From Candidatus Falkowbacteria bacterium RIFOXYA2_FULL_38_12 (GTDB taxonomy: Bacteria; Patescibacteriota; Patescibacteriia; XYB2-FULL-38-15), in assembly GCA_001778095.1 (NCBI GenBank), contig MFGA01000020.1, positions 139,805 to 182,384 of the forward strand: DNA of 42,580 nt, read 5' to 3'. Numbering within the stretch: the first letter of the stretch is position 1; the number at the start of each line of letters is the position of its first letter. The notes under the pieces were generated by a model, which did not search any database, was not told the DNA's origin, and was given only the letters and a program-made list of their open reading frames with translations. Position numbers and translations under genes: made by a program. Below are positions 18,801 through 26,123 of this stretch, one piece after another.

Positions 18801-21800
18801 TAAACCATTGGAAGCGGAAAGTGTTTATAGTCCAATGTGTCGAGCATATCCGGAAAAAAATTCTCCATTTCCTCGAGCAGTTGCCTATAATGAAGATGAT
18901 GAATCAGCTATAAAACAAGGTTTTGGCAATGCTCAAGTTTGCGAAGAACAATTTGTTTGTGAGGGGGGCGATACTTCCGGAGAATTTTGTTTTTCCGAAG
19001 AAGATGATTGTGGCGAAGAAGGAACTTGTAAAAAAATTGATAATCCTTGCGATTGTAGTTATACAAAGTTGACTTATCACGGGACAACAAAATATATTCA
19101 TAAAGATAATGATAAAATGCCGGAAAATATTTGCGTTGGCGGAAGTAAGGCCGGACAGTCATGCAAGCCTGAAGACTGTCCTTCAACCGAAGAAAGTCCG
19201 GAGAGTTGTGCTTGTGGTTCTTTTGGCAAATCCAATACCGGATCCTGCACCGGCAAAGATAAGGTGGAAACCGTTCTCGGCCTGGAAGGATATTGTCTGG
19301 AAAAAGATAAAACAACCTATATTAACGGCAGTCCGGAAGAAAATGCTTGTTTGACTTGGCTCCCGATTGACCATTTAAGCGGTTCGGTTGATGTTTACAA
19401 TCAATTTGTCAAGGCTGGTTACGCGCCGGGGGATAGTGGGCAGATGTGCATAGAAGCTGAATTATTCGTTAGGCCAACACCGATATGGGGTTGCGTTCAA
19501 GCTACGGGTGTAAACGGGTATAGAAGTGATGGTGCTTGCGAATATGAAACTATCTATGATGGTTCTGGGGCTTATGATGTAGATGATGTGTATTGTCAAT
19601 GGGAAAATAGTAGAAATGCAGGAGAGGGAGGTTGCATCTCCGGGAATATTACTCCCGCAACTTGTACAAGTTGCCCAACAGGGTGGACATATATTGAAAC
19701 AGGATGCTCTCCGACTAATGATGAGAACTACTGTGGCGCAAATGGATTTGGTCTTGACCAATGTATCTATTATTGTATTCCCCCAGGGCCATTACTAAAT
19801 AATTTAGGAGACGATGACCCAAATACAGAAGAAAAACCGATTATTCCAGGCGAAGCTTCAGTTTGTTTTCCTGATTTTATCACTGAGGCTGATAGGAGAA
19901 GCGAAAGGAGAGGCGGTTATTTTGAAGTAAAAAATGAAGCCAATACTTTTGAAATTGGAACAAGCGGAAATTCTCGCAAGTCCCCCGCTCTTTATTGTGA
20001 AGCTGATTATTACATGAAATATTCAGATTATCGTGAAATAATTGAAGGAACTGACGGTATACTCATTCGCTACAAAGGCACTGGTTATGGTAGGGAGAGT
20101 TGGCATAATCTTAAAAAAGTTGCGCCAACATTTGTTCCTGTTTGTAATAGGCTTGTTGAGGCTTCAGAAAGTAAAAATAGTTCAAAGGCTTGGACCGATC
20201 GTTTGTATAAAGATTCTAAAAAAGAATCTTGTGATGATATAAATGACGACGGTGAGGGAACTTGTATAAAGGGAACTTTAAGATCAGGGCTTCCTTGTAG
20301 TCAAAACTCAGATTGCGAAAAAATACGATCAAATGTTCTTAGAAGCGGAGATTTTCCTTCGCTTGAGTATACTTACGATAGTTCGTTGTCTCCATTCGGT
20401 TATAGACATAAAGACTTAAATAAACCGGCTGGAATTCCTTTTTGTTCGGATGAAGAGATTGGTAAAATGGAATTACCATCAGCTGATAACTTAGGATGTA
20501 GCCCGGGGATGAGTCTTTATGGAGAAAGGGACGGTCATTCAGCTTCAGCAAGACCATACTTAAATTTTTCTTATCAAATAAGGAGAAGTTGTGACGATGA
20601 CGCTGATTGTAGTTCAGAAGTAATTAGATGCGATATGGAGTGTAGACAAAAATGTGGAGAGGGTTTACCAGTATGTCCGCCCGAGACTGAGTGTTCCCCA
20701 GAAGATCATGAGTCTATTCCAACAATGGGAGATCTTATGACTCGTGCAGAAAAAGCTCTGTGTCCGGACGTAGTGGATGATAAAATAAGGTATTGTGTTC
20801 CTGTGGATGATTCAGAACCAGTTATTGGTAGAGGTTTGTTAAGGTTTGGAACATCGGGGGATCCCACGTGTACATCGGAGTGTGAAAGAGCTGAAAATGA
20901 TGGTATAGCTGTTGGTACTTGTAGCAATGTAGAGCGTAATTGTTTAAGAAAAGAAGATTGTTATACTTCTTTGTGCGCTTGGGAGGGTCGTCGTTCGGAT
21001 GATCCTATTGTGCAGAGGTGGCAAGATAATACTCGGCGGGAGTGGGATGAGTGGTCTGGCGGAGAGGGAGGATTTTGTAATGGTCTTGACGCAGAGGTTG
21101 ATGATCTTCCGGATGATGAAGGGGGAAAATATGATTTGGGAAAAACAAGAATCGCCGAGCTTTTTGCCAAAACCTTTAAAATATATGAATGGGAACCTAA
21201 AAATACAGCGATAGAGAGAGAAACTGATATAGATAATACAGATTTCGGGGCATATGTATTAATTGATTCAGAAATTGGCATACCACTTGAAGAGGACACT
21301 TTTTCCACCTGGGACATCACCGAATCCGGCGACCCGATCACTCGCGAAGCTCCAACCCCACCTCATGTCGCCCCCATCAAACTCCCTTGCATTAACAATA
21401 AATGTTCTCCAATGCAGGAGGTAGGAGAATATGTCTCCGGCTTTACCGTCAACGACAAAAACTCCGGCACTATTATTTCCCGTTCCGGCGAACTGGCCGC
21501 CAGTATTAAATTCTTTGCCTGGGCCGACAAAAACCAAATGCCTATAAAGAAAGTCTGCGTTGACTTTGGAAATGGTGATGATTCCCCGGATTGCGATGGA
21601 GGCTCTCCAATTAATTTCTACAAAAATCATTGGGGATATGATAGCTCCGGAGCTTCCGCCTGCGATGGATCGGATTTTGGCCATGCCAAACAAGCCTGCA
21701 CTGAAGAGCCATTTAGCTATAACGTAGTCTATACTTGCCCAAGCGATGCGGAAGATAGTATGGATCCTTGCCCCGAAGGAGATCCAACAGCAACAAATTG

Positions 21801-22017
21801 CTATACACCAAGTTGTGATTCTATCACCGGCGGTTGTTGCATCTTCCGTCCCAAGGTTCACGTTTTGGATAATTGGGGGTGGTGCACAGGGGAATGTGAT
21901 GGAAGATCGCAGGGGGGGTGCTATGGGACGGGGGGGATTGCTGGGGAATGTGATATAAATCAAAATTATCCTCATTGGACTACTTCAGGGGTAAAAGTGA
22001 TTGTAGCGCCGAGATAG
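12868..22017 (+). CDS. Giant secreted Cys-rich protein (3049 aa) with carbohydrate-binding-like jelly-roll segments and repeated Cys modules
   Basis: GTG start, signal-like hydrophobic segment ending KSAEAQG; CBM-like regions ~14889-15345 (NLIANSSFEEA...IDAVQLEEA) and ~16270-16720 (NVFQNNFETGAEEW...IYLDNILFKEV); at least ten C-x(n)-C-xx-[FYL] repeats. Confidence 0.85.
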   Translation: MLFNFPSKLKKHAHILILGLFIFTQVFSGLFLYVKSAEAQGLPTSNAILDSASVKETIDRAAAKRLEELQGSWWMGLISAVTNAVGYFANKIAYDAAVAVASLGSGQTPAFFTQDWGSYLSETGLNSAGEFIGSLGEAYGDELEGSGLGNLCMPPDPQFRLNIGLSLAGSVAPNGPQPRCEWSNIVDQWDTFITEASTPEVLSRVSLQFSPGSGSGLGAWVQAHGTMQEGMRDSEKKATKEREEGQGFKSVGELITKRIKTPSGVIKDSITKQIDPKSATEADIESAGSKSSSAGALIGYNALGMLGGIASNFVNTLASKLMDRVMHGLSSIKDIGKLFPKGGSGLDNPEFAGLGGRAVAEATFADFLAPKIQETGKYDPLVEMMTCPSGVNKSPENCVLDGQFAQAITQATMGDPITVAEAIKDGLLKGTWPLISSGDTRHNDQYCFQKGYCYSNLVKLRKYRIIPVGWEMAANLATGDRTGTTLETVVKGFNTCNSKGIADNDHPWCHLIDPNWVIKVPAHQCRARVYGAISIEGTRAETCVDAPSCIAEDGDGNCEGGWGYCTREKNVWRLPGDPCDSQFESCRALRTRSGEVESYLISTVDYGPPCSADDVGCKWYSTYQEKVGDEYKWQDRPNGADPEEKTDRIYFNKNVAQCNEEGCSEFYKTDQATNLNLIANSSFEEAENIDDDEKEAKYWRGSNDRFSSVAKDGGSSLQFDGGVRTITQDVSVGKPLSGRNFVLSLYARNFEAGDCNGTATIGPLGAGAIFKNVAIGSSSSWKRYKTESHYFANNPSENLRVIITGNNCLIDAVQLEEASSATNYHSGWAGLGDGLNLKKAPEYYNCYNYNNDGTVKTNDDAPQCSGFIGACQENEAGCEMYSPRDGDPAIPGITNFPNDYCPQECVGYQTFKQLKTNFEQDKYPLFFIPKTAEKCSASEDGCDEFTSLETEAVENYSSLRQCQKPGDDSAVYYTWEGSDTTGYQLKTWNLKESGEPAGVSNADPESGIAPCVSFAPGVGPDGRRACAPLPILAVGTPGVCVKNNTIVGSIDYNPDCREFYDALGKRHYRLYSKTIVSADDCHEYRKTYSNEADCSSSGGLWNVVNNDCKYDVYPAESKRCKSVGCRAYRGNAGANVRNVFQNNFETGAEEWTGPAAQVSQSSEAVDNGGHSLKIESRAVAEKSVAGGIKKDGIYLISFWAKTEAARGQASFQFNDGAIAPALRPVPAISEDLSLSWQQYTIGPIEITWEPTPDNLATGDVVEGDRLQVTANNATIYLDNILFKEVIDRIYLVKDSWNTPATCDQTAFGGYLPQAMLGCEEYRDRDNRQHFLKSFTSLCREEAIGCQKLVDTKNSQSPYGEFYNGVCVISDVAVDRDRDGDVDDHDICIDAAGCGCSVNGARVCIVPRGENSCRYNSVGIIPAPANRVADTVEIKADSYSFLVVDKSKTCNPSNIGCEAFGAPKLDSMGSIICTLAANCGEEAGCECKRDGAKMCTVEDGKRSCTGDFDAVNFLNNPKFYEGQSKILCEASYDTCEEYLGSDGAKFYFRDPGKRTCDWKESVTYGGEKRSGWFRKDDNGTDVPCYPDYTMAGTFGIWKNADPDYEGRVGNCPADQNLCTKFVDPTATSGENPDGEPYFYLNNDKLEKQKGECNGEVSLQQGCILFDDTSNLNKLYNANSTYLISEKGSSSIEPGGKVAPVDCTKGECKTCGPEQIVGRAPPVCDIDDPNAYCNTDHYCVSNGDCSWDDPWPLTCQSDEHLKNNTNVIFKVKKDRVCGEWLACKTSTTTWDSFSNKKREICDGIGLCNKVAEGNQAVTCGQWIDDSPENKTAEFLDLEKYTSRNTGWEGSDYSGYSIPNQFPAYKLSQVNIADEKTSNAISAESEWRLGLIEEKYCYGFPPPAGDPLSRNPVRSRLCGFPGRGPVNEEKGTCYAENGVKCSTNQVEEGKSIIREGKCWNKKCIYDPEGKPIDGFPKFAEYKPLEAESVYSPMCRAYPEKNSPFPRAVAYNEDDESAIKQGFGNAQVCEEQFVCEGGDTSGEFCFSEEDDCGEEGTCKKIDNPCDCSYTKLTYHGTTKYIHKDNDKMPENICVGGSKAGQSCKPEDCPSTEESPESCACGSFGKSNTGSCTGKDKVETVLGLEGYCLEKDKTTYINGSPEENACLTWLPIDHLSGSVDVYNQFVKAGYAPGDSGQMCIEAELFVRPTPIWGCVQATGVNGYRSDGACEYETIYDGSGAYDVDDVYCQWENSRNAGEGGCISGNITPATCTSCPTGWTYIETGCSPTNDENYCGANGFGLDQCIYYCIPPGPLLNNLGDDDPNTEEKPIIPGEASVCFPDFITEADRRSERRGGYFEVKNEANTFEIGTSGNSRKSPALYCEADYYMKYSDYREIIEGTDGILIRYKGTGYGRESWHNLKKVAPTFVPVCNRLVEASESKNSSKAWTDRLYKDSKKESCDDINDDGEGTCIKGTLRSGLPCSQNSDCEKIRSNVLRSGDFPSLEYTYDSSLSPFGYRHKDLNKPAGIPFCSDEEIGKMELPSADNLGCSPGMSLYGERDGHSASARPYLNFSYQIRRSCDDDADCSSEVIRCDMECRQKCGEGLPVCPPETECSPEDHESIPTMGDLMTRAEKALCPDVVDDKIRYCVPVDDSEPVIGRGLLRFGTSGDPTCTSECERAENDGIAVGTCSNVERNCLRKEDCYTSLCAWEGRRSDDPIVQRWQDNTRREWDEWSGGEGGFCNGLDAEVDDLPDDEGGKYDLGKTRIAELFAKTFKIYEWEPKNTAIERETDIDNTDFGAYVLIDSEIGIPLEEDTFSTWDITESGDPITREAPTPPHVAPIKLPCINNKCSPMQEVGEYVSGFTVNDKNSGTIISRSGELAASIKFFAWADKNQMPIKKVCVDFGNGDDSPDCDGGSPINFYKNHWGYDSSGASACDGSDFGHAKQACTEEPFSYNVVYTCPSDAEDSMDPCPEGDPTATNCYTPSCDSITGGCCIFRPKVHVLDNWGWCTGECDGRSQGGCYGTGGIAGECDINQNYPHWTTSGVKVIVAPR

Positions 22018-22051
22018 TTAAAAGTGAAAAGTGAAAAGTTGCAGTTAAAAA
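22017..22051. repeat. Right arm of inverted repeat flanking the giant gene
   Basis: GTTAAAAGTGAAAAGTGAAAAGTTGCAGTTAAAAA, reverse complement of 12819-12853 with few mismatches. Confidence 0.7.
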
Positions 22052-22071
22052 TTTAAAGTTGAAAGCACGCT

Positions 22072-22102
22072 GTCATTGCGAGCGAGAGCGAAGCAATCCC
22101 AT
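22072..22102. repeat. Truncated copy of palindromic repeat family B (GTCATTGCGAG)
   Basis: gtcattgcgagcgagagcgaagcaatcccatgg. Confidence 0.6.
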
Positions 22103-22123
22103 GGAATAAGGGTTAAAGAATAA

Positions 22124-22164
22124 AATAAAAAAAGAGTTCCTTAAAACAAGGACTCTTTTTTTTA
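22124..22164 (+). terminator. Rho-independent terminator
   Basis: aaaaaaagagttcctt aaaac aaggactctttttttt. Confidence 0.8.
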
Positions 22165-22301
22165 AAGCAAGGGTAAAATTTCTATTAAGTAGAAGTTTAG
22201 CCTCTGCTTTCTTTTTTGTGTTTTTTATCTCCGCCGTAGCTTCTTGCCTTGCCGTAGCCTTAGCGAAAACGGATATGCTTTTCATTTCTCTAAAAAGATT
22301 G

Positions 22302-22345
22302 GCCGGTGCGAGATGTACATTGCCCAAGTGTACAATCTCGCACCG
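22302..22345 (-). terminator. Strong hairpin at 3' end of the minus-strand lipoprotein gene
   Basis: ccggtgcgagatgtaca ttgcccaag tgtacaatctcgcaccgg. Confidence 0.7.
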
Positions 22346-22364
22346 GCTTCGGGGGCGGGGTCGT

Positions 22365-23057
22365 TTATGGCCATACGATTCGCCATTCCCCTGAATCTCC
22401 CCGAGGGCTATCCCACGTCCCCTCGAGAACCGAGGAGGAGACGCGGGTTCCGGTCAAGGTGGTGTCTCGATCAACCAAGACCATTAAACCCTCGTGGGTG
22501 ATGCTTCCATATACGGAAGCTCCCCCGATTTCCCCCGTCAAATCCGTGCCTTCCTGGAGAATGAAGGCGACCGGATATTCCCCCTCTGTCCCCAAGAATT
22601 CATTGTGCAACCAGAGGGTTCCCTCTTCACCCTCCACCAAAGGGTAGAGCACGAAGGGAGTGGCGGGGGAGGAACAGTCCTCGGTCACGATGAGCGTGTC
22701 CGGGGACTCGTCGTAGTCGTTCAGGTCGAACGACAAGACGACTTCCTGCCCTCGGGGGAGAGGCAGGGTGGCGGGAGTGAACGATCCAGAAGGGATTCCA
22801 TTCACCATGACCTCCGCGTTTTGAGGCACGGAGTCGATGAGGATGCTTGGGCAAAGCTCCTCATCGCCATCGTTGTCCGCGTCGGCGTCGCCGTCACCAT
22901 CGGGAGGGCAAGGTCGCCCCCCCGCGAAGTCGGCTCCGCCGCCGACTTCGATGCAGTCCGCATCGGCGTCGGGTTGGATGCCGTCGTCGCATGCTGCGAC
23001 TACGGCCAGTGAAATAACCAGCGCCGTCAGAAGGACGGACTTCAGTTTTTTTTCCAT
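22365..23057 (-). CDS. GC-rich putative lipoprotein with Asp/Gly/Ala-rich linker and PEGA-like domain
   Basis: Minus strand; MEKKLKSVLLTALVISLAVVAACDDG lipobox; SD ggaggaggg upstream of ATG at 23057; PDGDGDADADNDGDEELC linker; SILIDSVPQNAEVMVNGIPSGSFTPATLPL PEGA-like. Confidence 0.75.
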   Translation of the reverse strand: MEKKLKSVLLTALVISLAVVAACDDGIQPDADADCIEVGGGADFAGGRPCPPDGDGDADADNDGDEELCPSILIDSVPQNAEVMVNGIPSGSFTPATLPLPRGQEVVLSFDLNDYDESPDTLIVTEDCSSPATPFVLYPLVEGEEGTLWLHNEFLGTEGEYPVAFILQEGTDLTGEIGGASVYGSITHEGLMVLVDRDTTLTGTRVSSSVLEGTWDSPRGDSGEWRIVWP

Positions 23058-23096
23058 CTTTCCCTCCTCCCCGTTGGGGGGGTTGTTGAAAATTAC

Positions 23097-23154
23097 CAAG
23101 TAGCAGTTTTTAACTGTGTATTTTTTCCTTAATACAAGGCTAAAAACTGCTACT
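23097..23154. repeat. Hairpin with ~15-bp perfect arms upstream of the lipoprotein gene
   Basis: aagtagcagttttta ... taaaaactgctactt. Confidence 0.75.
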
Positions 23155-23321
23155 TTGCAAATAGACAAAGGAGGTTTTTGAGATGTTTTTCGGTTTTTGT
23201 TTCAAACCTATTTTTCAAAGAATATTTTGTGTCTTTTGACACACCAAAATTGCAGATGCGGTATCTGTCCCTCTTAGCATCTACATTATTTTAACCTACA
23301 CCTTTTTTGAGGTTTTGTCAA

Positions 23322-23422
23322 CCACGGACGAAGTTTAGGTTATTAAAAGTACCCGGCGGAGCAACATACTTCAACATTGATTGTTTACTGAAGACTATAA
23401 ATTACTTTTACTTCGTACGTGG
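23322..23422. mobile_element. 101-bp MITE-like element, copy 1
   Basis: CCACGGACGAAGT...ACTTCGTACGTGG termini; flanked by TCAA (23318-23321 and 23423-23426). Confidence 0.75.
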
Positions 23423-23472
23423 TCAAGCCATTTTTGTTTATTTTTGTTGACAAAACTTAATTCTTTAGTTCT

Positions 23473-23608
23473 GTCATTGCGAGCCCCGACCCTTTAGTCG
23501 GGGCGTGGCAATCTCCCATTATCTATTTAAAGAAGGGGATTGCTTGCACCGTCGCTAAAGCTATGGCGCACATAGTCGTCGCTCCCTTTGGTCGCTCCTC
23601 GCAATGAC
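23473..23608. repeat. Palindromic repeat family B (GTCATTGCGAG...CTCGCAATGAC)
   Basis: GTCATTGCGAGCCCCGACCCTTTAGTCGGGGCGTGGCAATC...CTCGCAATGAC; full copy also at 35301-35408. Confidence 0.85.
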
Positions 23609-23812
23609 TATATTTTTGTCAAAGAACGCCGACGTGTCTTCATTTTTAGTATAGCTTAGTTTTATTAAGAGGGGATGAAGAAGTGGGGGGGGTAGTTTTT
23701 GTCCGTTTCTCGTTTTTCTGGTATATTAAGGGTGGAGAAAAATTAAAATATCTGCCGGAGAGGAGGTGAATAAATAAAAGACATCTAACTAAAATTTAAT
23801 CAAGCACTTTTT

Positions 23813-24307
23813 ATGAAGAAAATTTTATTTGTGTTGACGTTGGTGTTGGTTTTTGTTTTTTCCTTTAGTATAGCTTTTGCCGACACACACTACGTTTCAG
23901 GGCATTCATCAGTGGATGCTGGTGAAATAAGATGGGGTGGTTCAACGAGATATTCGACTCAATGGAATGCAGGGATTTCTACATGGAACGCTTTGGGAAG
24001 AATTAGCATAGCTCCCGATACTATCTGGACTTACGAGGATTTGAGGGTCTCGGATGTTAGCATACCTGATAGTGGATGGTCTGGCAGGTATAGAAATAGC
24101 GTGGGCGCAGATACCTTACAATTGAACATTTTTTATATGAATCGTGTTACCAGTGCCCGGAAACAAAATATTATCACGCATGAGCTCGGTCATGCATTAG
24201 GTTTAGCTCATAGTATTTCTGGCAATATTATGTATGCCTCACCAATCACACAAACATCATTAGGCACTCAAGATGTAAGCGATTACAACTATTTGTGGGG
24301 AATTTAA
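23813..24307 (+). CDS. Secreted matrixin-like zinc metalloprotease
   Basis: Signal peptide; HELGHALGLAH zinc motif followed by NIMY Met-turn. Confidence 0.85.
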   Translation: MKKILFVLTLVLVFVFSFSIAFADTHYVSGHSSVDAGEIRWGGSTRYSTQWNAGISTWNALGRISIAPDTIWTYEDLRVSDVSIPDSGWSGRYRNSVGADTLQLNIFYMNRVTSARKQNIITHELGHALGLAHSISGNIMYASPITQTSLGTQDVSDYNYLWGI

Positions 24308-24325
24308 AATATAACAATCAAAAAT

Positions 24326-24961
24326 ATGATTAAAAAATCTATATTTTTTATGGCAGGAGCAGGCAGTTTGTTGGCGATCATTGTTCTAGGTATTGCCCTA
24401 AGAACAAATGTAATAAAATTACCCATAACAAGACAAATTCATGCGCAATACGTAGCCGATTTTAGCAATGACAAAATTTTGGTGGGTGCCTCTCATAATG
24501 TGTTTGTCGGAAAAGTGATTAAAAAAATCGGAGAAAAAAACAGAGGAATAGGACCAGAGACGCAGTTCGCCGTTGAGATAATATATAATATTAAGGGGAA
24601 TTTACAAGGAATAGCTAAAATTAATCAGGAGGGTGGTTATGAAAATGGAATTCTTTATTTGATGTATGACGGAGACTCTCTTCTTCCCGAGGCTAATGGC
24701 GGGGATGCTCTTTTGGAAGAAGGAGCGACCTATTTATTTACCTCCAGATATAGCAAGGTTGAAAACTGGTATACAATCATATCCCACCCCAACGCCAGAA
24801 AATTAATCAGCCAAGACAAAAACCTAAGCAACATCCAACTATTGGATTTAGCCAAGAACGATCAAAGAGTAAAAGAATTGCAAGAAGCGTACAAGAACGA
24901 AATTTTATTGGAAGCAGATGTTTTAAATAATAACACCTTCAACAGCGTTGAACGGAAATAA
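24326..24961 (+). CDS. Secreted/membrane-anchored protein, possible TIMP/netrin-like (OB-fold) domain
   Basis: N-terminal hydrophobic segment; VFVGKVIKKIGE...ETQFAVEIIYNIKGNLQGIAKINQEGGYENG...LLEEGATYLFTSRYS pattern. Confidence 0.5.
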   Translation: MIKKSIFFMAGAGSLLAIIVLGIALRTNVIKLPITRQIHAQYVADFSNDKILVGASHNVFVGKVIKKIGEKNRGIGPETQFAVEIIYNIKGNLQGIAKINQEGGYENGILYLMYDGDSLLPEANGGDALLEEGATYLFTSRYSKVENWYTIISHPNARKLISQDKNLSNIQLLDLAKNDQRVKELQEAYKNEILLEADVLNNNTFNSVERK

Positions 24962-24993
24962 GTAGTTGTAACTAATTACAAAAGAGAAACTAA

Positions 24994-25029
24994 GAAGACA
25001 ACCGCTAAAAACGGTTGTCTTCGGTTTTT
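24994..25029 (+). terminator. Rho-independent terminator
   Basis: gaagacaaccg ctaaaaa cggttgtcttc ggttttt. Confidence 0.8.
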
Positions 25030-25044
25030 CTTCACGCAAAAAAT

Positions 25045-25209
25045 ATTAAAATTAAAGAGATGAACAGACTTTTCTCGCCACCGTCCGTGACTTGCGTCCC
25101 GCCTTTCATCCAACGCAACGAACACGGGATTTTTTTGAGACGGAAAGGCGCGAGAGTTGAGATATGGAAATATTTTGTTTTTGACATATCTTCTTTTTTA
25201 GTATACTAT
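25045..25209 (+). promoter_or_regulatory. Repeated leader (terminator plus promoter) ahead of the MntA/HepT module, copy 1
   Basis: CCACCGTCCGTGACTTGCGTCCCGCC...cacgggattttttt...TTGACA-N17-TACTAT; related to 27837-28000. Confidence 0.65.
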
Positions 25210-25252
25210 CCAACCATAGAGGATAAAAAAATTATCCAAATCAAAACATATT

Positions 25253-25549
25253 ATGAGCAAGGAACTTAAAAGACAACTTAAAATCATTGATGAAAATTTG
25301 GAAAAATTCAGAAAAGATTACTGTATTAAAAAAATCGGTATTTTTGGTTCAGTGGCGCGAGGCGCGGAAAAAAGAAAAAGCGATATTGATATTCTTGTTG
25401 AATTTGGAGAACCGATCGGCATTTTTAAATTTATAGAGCTGGAAAATAATTTAACCAAGCTCCTCAAACGCAAAGTTGATCTGGTGAGCAAAGGCGCTCT
25501 AAAACCTATTTTAAAAAACGCTATCTTAAAGGAAGTAGTATATGTTTAA
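25253..25549 (+). CDS. mntA: MNT-type minimal nucleotidyltransferase (MntA antitoxin family)
   Basis: IGIFGSVARGAEKRKSDIDILVEFGEPIG; GSxARG and DxD motifs. Confidence 0.9.
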   Translation: MSKELKRQLKIIDENLEKFRKDYCIKKIGIFGSVARGAEKRKSDIDILVEFGEPIGIFKFIELENNLTKLLKRKVDLVSKGALKPILKNAILKEVVYV

Positions 25550-25880
25550 AGAACGCGAGGCGCTTTATCTTAAAGATATCTTAGGCTCAATCCAAAGTAT
25601 TAAGAGCTATACTTATGGTTTTACTTTCGAACAATTTTTAAGAGACCCAAAAACCCAAGACGCCGTTTTGAGAAATTTAGAAGTTGTCGGCGAAGCGGCG
25701 CGCCACATTACCAAAGAAACAAAGAAAAATTATTCAGAAATTCCATGGCGACAAATTGTTGATATGAGAAATAAAGTAATTCATGAATATTTTGGCGTAG
25801 ATTTAAAAATTCTTTGGAAAACGGTTCAAGAAGATATTCCTTATTTAGAAAAAGAAATTAAAAAGATTTTGGAAAATTGA
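25542..25880 (+). CDS. hepT: HEPN-domain toxin (HepT/DUF86 family)
   Basis: DAVLRNLEVVGEAARHI...WRQIVDMRNKVIHEYFGVD; RNKVIHEY motif; 8-nt overlap with mntA. Confidence 0.9.
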   Translation: MFKEREALYLKDILGSIQSIKSYTYGFTFEQFLRDPKTQDAVLRNLEVVGEAARHITKETKKNYSEIPWRQIVDMRNKVIHEYFGVDLKILWKTVQEDIPYLEKEIKKILEN

Positions 25881-25930
25881 TTTTTATTATGGAATAATCC
25901 TTGTGTCGGAAATTTTAATACAGTCAATTA

Positions 25931-26068
25931 ATGACACCCTCTCCACCTGGAACATCACCGAAACCGGCGACTCGATTACCGGAGAAATACCAAAACCTCC
26001 CCACGTCGCACCCCTTAAACTTCCTTGCGTCAAAGAACGCCGATGCGCCTCCATCTTTAGTATAGCTT
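25931..26068 (+). pseudogene. Relic of the giant-gene 3' region, fragment 1
   Basis: DTLSTWNITETGDSITGEIPKPPHVAPLKLPCV matches giant DTFSTWDITESGDPITREAPTPPHVAPIKLPCI, then KERRCASIFSIA*. Confidence 0.85.
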
Positions 26069-26123
26069 AGTTTTATTAAGGGGGGACAAAGAACACATTA
26101 TTTTTTAATACAGTACTGAAAAT

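Noticed and set aside
22073-22327. Minus-strand 84-aa ORF with FAKATARQEATAE
   Set aside because: Composed of intergenic repeats and terminator sequence; kept only as repeat evidence.
22494-23012. + strand 172-aa ORF over the GC-rich region
   Set aside because: Long antisense ORFs are expected in GC-rich DNA; the minus frame has a lipobox, SD and domain pattern.
25015-25269. 84-aa + strand ORF before mntA
   Set aside because: Lies across a terminator and the repeated promoter leader; the related leader at 27.8 kb does not preserve the frame.
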